Shown here: positions 7,001 through 8,771 of the stretch, piece by piece
How positions within the stretch are numbered: the stretch's first letter is position 1
Layout of the letters: the number at the start of each line of letters is the position of its first letter
Source of the DNA: Minisyncoccota bacterium
GTDB lineage: Bacteria > Verrucomicrobiota > Lentisphaeria > Oligosphaerales > MVZH01
Length of the DNA stretch: 8,771 nucleotides
Direction: 5' to 3'
Assembly (NCBI GenBank): GCA_021734725.1
Contig: JAIPIM010000168.1
Span: forward strand, 1-8,771
Notes under the pieces: generated by a model
The model's database searches: none
What the model saw: the letters and a program-made list of their open reading frames with translations, nothing else
What the model was told of the DNA's origin: nothing
Translations under genes and position numbers: made by a program

Positions 7001-7072
7001 GGACCCGAGATTACCGTTCCGGTTAACGGACTGAACTTTCGTATGATTGGAGTCTTTGGAAAAGAGCACTGA
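4025..7072 (+). CDS. Continuation of the large secreted protein: LamG end, CBM9-like domain, DUF6067/GH123-like catalytic part
   Basis: Numbering is from the ATG at 3545. Residues 161-216 finish the LamG domain (LLIDEVTIFDAPLPDAI). About 233-421 is a CBM9-like domain, shown by PAVDGTLDDPCWREA, DHDSFEFFLRP and a WTFNVCRNFR segment; such domains bind sugar chains. Residues 511-557 are a Pro/Lys/Glu-rich linker. About 582-802 is a beta-rich domain with GILWVGDKKRGVCWFAQDQD and FGYEATPVKPMPRQFRDERF, typical of the DUF6067/GH123 N-terminal part. About 812-1087 fits a TIM barrel with DGIYFDGHGG (D937) and FADFHLNGEQYNSG (E990), candidate acidic catalytic residues. Residues 1092-1175 are a C-terminal beta domain. 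The likely role is extracellular glycan hydrolysis; the substrate is unknown. The first in-frame alternative start before the CBM9 domain is TTG at 4196, with only a poor ribosome site and no signal peptide, so independent translation is unlikely to give an exported enzyme. The gene ends at TGA 7070-7072. Confidence 0.78.
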   Translation, partial: AATELSPAPDVEPDGKRIILGGADSRIDLLIDEVTIFDAPLPDAIRSKRYKSILLGQLPYERGIVTVPRTDSAPAVDGTLDDPCWREASQITNFLVHNTGGRLLERPSPRVLFCYDDEALYIGFESPQPQGVETAEAPRDSDKLVSDHDSFEFFLRPTMTWEHSYYQLIVNASNSIFDGKVKDNSWDGEFIYRATVSDGVWRGEIKVPYTTFEDAGVPEAGDEWTFNVCRNFRAGGIRFSQWTNTGVSYHDAMSFARMRFGGRDEWVREQSVAVGEDKDIRVVLDAWDKARTSAGILFYRQGEIVPSKSIVSAPGELLLKTAEGSLKNAVAELWIRKEQADDPVLYHMVRVSPKTKPAPPKSKTEEKSTEPATKQAKAEGPPPYEPRPPTPEELQAARERRKLWENNSLGKDEWVPPPWTPVVVDGQTVSVWGRDYRFDNSLFPTQIESRGEELLSRPIFLDLQTEKGRVKVAAGKLEVVSRTDEKATLRGRFEGIGLTVEALTELEFDGMAKVTLRIVPTDEAIQVKKLALRIPIKPDRAQYYHWAGSGWDPSVSNAGSIPEDGLLGGFRGILWVGDKKRGVCWFAQDQDGYEISQPHTLLRLFKSETYADWNIRVNFIDTAYLLKGEKTFVFGYEATPVKPMPRQFRDERFPFVWHWGRGYLDPIPGAFVNLGGGNRKTSLEKVFESNPDYLLVLAGGAGAESDYQGQVLSEQWLYSQEWRGTKHTRINYPKNNWAGHVYYHGGGGGLDTSYQDFMVYYINEVLQKHRMDGIYFDGHGGPMWSAREFLKRVYKLFRKVHPEQTRILVHSSTRILIPVIGFADFHLNGEQYNSGRLRVGAHYTDVLPIDRIMAEFRGEPWGTVPAFLPELDAIHRKLIAPTREMIALLQVHDVLLTGAWCNSNVYRAYKSAINRFGIAESDFTGYWEDAVSHSDSEIKVSVYRHRTQDKWLLFISNLTPKARTTIVKLSADTLGFEPERIEDLENNFELPVGPEITVPVNGLNFRMIGVFGKEH

Positions 7073-7159
7073 ATAGAAAACGCATTGCGACTGACGGTTT
7101 GTGTCTTGACCATAGTGTCGCCGAGCAGCAACAGTCCTTGATAGTCGATGTGTGAAGGA

Positions 7160-7177
7160 ACCCCGAAAGGGTGGGGT
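7160..7177. repeat. Small GC hairpin after the operon
   Basis: ACCCC (7160-7164) pairs with GGGGT (7173-7177) around an 8-base loop; an alternative pairing is ACCC 7160-7163 with GGGT 7169-7172. It lies 88 bases after the stop of the large hydrolase and has no T-run. It might mark the end of the operon transcript, but the evidence is thin. The rest of 7073-7202 shows no gene and no clear signal. Confidence 0.25.
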
Positions 7178-7202
7178 ATTGGAAGTACCTCCCATTCTAC
7201 CA

Positions 7203-7243
7203 AACCAAGAACCAGGAACGAAGGAACGAGCACCGAAGAACGG
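7203..7243 (+). repeat. Second, degenerate copy of the 7-bp-unit repeat
   Basis: Units in order are AACCAAG, AACCAGG, AACGAAGG, AACGAG, CACCGAAG and AACGG. The period drifts between 5 and 8 bases, but the units clearly match those at 622-690. Unlike that block, this copy has no facing inverted half. It sits 10 bases before the ribosome binding site of the next gene, so it lies in its 5' untranslated region or promoter. Confidence 0.55.
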
Positions 7244-7267
7244 AAACCCAGTAAAAGGAGACCAGCC

Positions 7268-8771
7268 ATGAGTACGATCACCAGAGACATCGCCACAACC
7301 CTTACAACCATGGCCAGCGTATGTTTGCTGACCGTAAGTGTTTATGCCGCGGAAATAACGTGGGACGCGGGCGGCGCACCGGACACCAATTGGTCCACGC
7401 CCACCAACTGGAGTGACGATTTGGATCCTGCCGGTGACGACATTGCATTCGACAGCACGGGATTAGCGGCGTCCGGCACGACCAATACAGTGGACCAGGA
7501 CCACACGGTGTCCTCGCTTAAGTACCAGTATATCGATTCGAGTAATTGGCACACCACGGAAATTCCCGAGAGTGTTACGTTGACCGTGGACGGAGTTGAC
7601 GGTGTCCTGGTCGGTGACCAGATAGACGGGAAAACAGCGAAAACCAATGTTGCCGTAACTGGCGAAGGAACTCTGGTGGTGGACAATCCGTCCGCAAAAA
7701 TCAGGGTTTTCAATCGATCGACCGCCACTACGTATCCCACGGGCACTGGCAATGCTACGCACATGGCCACACTAAATCTTTCGGACTTGAATACGTTCGA
7801 GGCCGAAGTGGCCAGTCTTGAAGTGGGGGTTGGTGAGGGCAGCAACACGTACGCGCGAGGAAGTCTTTACCTGGCCGAGAACAACACGGTTACGGCCGAT
7901 GAGATTCAGGTCGGCCGTCAGTCCGGTTACCTAAATGATGCGGGCCACCTTTACCTTGGTAAGAACAATACCTTAAATGCTGACATGATCGGCGTTGGCA
8001 CGACCGCCTCCGGAAGCGGCGGTGGGTATGGATATGTTGAATTTGCTCCCGGACCAAGTAATCCCCAGGTTACGATCCGGGGCAAAAATGGTGGTGAAAC
8101 TCGTGCCGATATGGAGGTAGGTACGATCATTATTAGTGGCACGACCTCAAGAGCGATGATAGGAGACGTCGATCTGACCGGGGGTTCCGTGGATGCGCTG
8201 CTGGGAACGTTACGGATCGGATACAACCAGTATGCCGGTGCTAATTATCATTCAACTGGGACCCTTAGCTTTGACGAAGGCGTTGTGGATGCAACAACAA
8301 TTGAGCTGGGCCGTAAGAGTGCCGGGCCGGGGAGAGGAACGATTACCGTGGGTGCCGATGCCACTCTGCGCGCCGATACCATGACGCTGGCGAGCATAGC
8401 GAGTCAGTACTACAGCCAGCACGATGCACGCGGAACCATTAACCTGAACGGGGGCGTACTCGAGGCTAAGACTGTGCAATTGGGGACCAGTTACAGCGGC
8501 CATACGCAGATAGCTACGGTGAACTTCAATAGCGGCACGATCCGTAACAAGGCTGACGGCAACTTGGCTATCACGGATATGACGACGTTCAACCTGGACG
8601 ATCCGGGGGCTTCTCATGTGTTTGACGCACAAGAAGGGTACACGATCAGTGTCAATTCCGCGATGAGCGGTGACGGTGGATTCACGAAGACCGGTCTCGG
8701 CACGCTTGACCTGACTAGGGACAACACATATACCGGGAACACCACGGTTAGTGGGGGGACCCTCTCACTCA
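7268..8771 (+). CDS. Exported beta-solenoid protein with autotransporter-associated repeat (3' end outside window)
   Basis: The ATG at 7268 follows AAAGGAG (7254-7260) with a 7-base gap, and the frame stays open to the end of the window (501 codons). Residues 1-28 are a signal peptide: a hydrophobic core with SVCLLTVSV, then YAA before EITWDAGG. The mature start (W-D-x-G-G, then NWSTPTNWSDD) is a common opening of PVC surface proteins with beta-strand repeats. Residues about 199-425 consist of about eight repeats of some 25-35 residues, each a short strand, a Gly/Asn turn such as NGGVLEAKT or ENNTVTADE, and a strand such as VQLGTSYSG or IQVGRQSG; this is the pattern of a right-handed beta-solenoid. 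Residues about 468-501 (GGFTKTGLGTLDLTRDNTYT and onward) match the autotransporter-associated beta-strand repeat. Whether the protein ends in a beta-barrel or a PEP-CTERM-type sorting tail lies outside the window. It has its own upstream gap of 195 bases, so it may be separately transcribed. The likely role is surface display, adhesion or matrix. Confidence 0.85.
   Translation, partial: MSTITRDIATTLTTMASVCLLTVSVYAAEITWDAGGAPDTNWSTPTNWSDDLDPAGDDIAFDSTGLAASGTTNTVDQDHTVSSLKYQYIDSSNWHTTEIPESVTLTVDGVDGVLVGDQIDGKTAKTNVAVTGEGTLVVDNPSAKIRVFNRSTATTYPTGTGNATHMATLNLSDLNTFEAEVASLEVGVGEGSNTYARGSLYLAENNTVTADEIQVGRQSGYLNDAGHLYLGKNNTLNADMIGVGTTASGSGGGYGYVEFAPGPSNPQVTIRGKNGGETRADMEVGTIIISGTTSRAMIGDVDLTGGSVDALLGTLRIGYNQYAGANYHSTGTLSFDEGVVDATTIELGRKSAGPGRGTITVGADATLRADTMTLASIASQYYSQHDARGTINLNGGVLEAKTVQLGTSYSGHTQIATVNFNSGTIRNKADGNLAITDMTTFNLDDPGASHVFDAQEGYTISVNSAMSGDGGFTKTGLGTLDLTRDNTYTGNTTVSGGTLSL

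Noticed and set aside
4196..7072. Independent gene starting at TTG 4196
   Set aside because: It has only a weak GGGG stretch too close upstream and no signal peptide, and the sequence between the TAG at 4022 and 4196 encodes the missing half of the LamG domain in the same frame. A continuation of the interrupted gene explains the data better.

Overview
This window reads like a bacterial genome of the PVC group, most likely Kiritimatiellota or Lentisphaerota. That placement is inferred from gene content, not from a marker gene. The pointers are a pseudopilin with the FTLIELLVVIAIIA signature followed by an H-X9-DG-like tail, a GntR-type regulator fused to a solute-binding-protein-like sensor, secreted LamG/CBM9/DUF6067-type proteins, and an exported beta-strand-repeat protein. 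Start codons are mixed (TTG, GTG, ATG), each with a clear purine-rich ribosome binding site.

Layout. Positions 1-255 hold the C-terminal end of a Gfo/Idh/MocA-type oxidoreductase. Positions 256-744 have no convincing gene. They carry several hairpins, a 7-bp-unit repeat block arranged as an inverted pair, and a perfect 7-bp inverted repeat just before the next gene. Positions 745-7072 form one tightly packed unit on the plus strand: a GntR-HTH/solute-binding-like regulator, a pseudopilin, a secreted LamG-like protein, and a very large secreted LamG + CBM9-like + DUF6067/GH123-like protein. Each junction overlaps (ATGA, GTGA and an 11-bp overlap), so the genes are probably co-transcribed and translationally coupled. 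Positions 7073-7267 are intergenic, with a second, degenerate copy of the 7-bp-unit repeat. From 7268 to the end of the window runs the N-terminal 501 codons of an exported beta-solenoid protein with an autotransporter-associated repeat.

Two genes in the operon are interrupted. The pseudopilin needs a one-base frame change near 2541-2556 to join its N-terminal part to its conserved C-terminal part. The large enzyme has an in-frame TAG at 4022-4024 in the middle of its LamG domain, and the domain continues in the same frame straight after it. None of the five natural gene ends in the window uses TAG. Possible explanations are sequencing or assembly error, recent gene decay, or (for the TAG) suppression or recoding; the sequence alone cannot decide.

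Working model (inference): the regulator senses a sugar or oligosaccharide in the cytoplasm through its solute-binding-like domain and controls its own operon, possibly through the inverted repeat at 697-723. The exported LamG, CBM9 and DUF6067 modules bind and cut a glycan outside the cytoplasmic membrane, and the pseudopilin may serve in surface assembly or secretion. The substrate cannot be read from the sequence.
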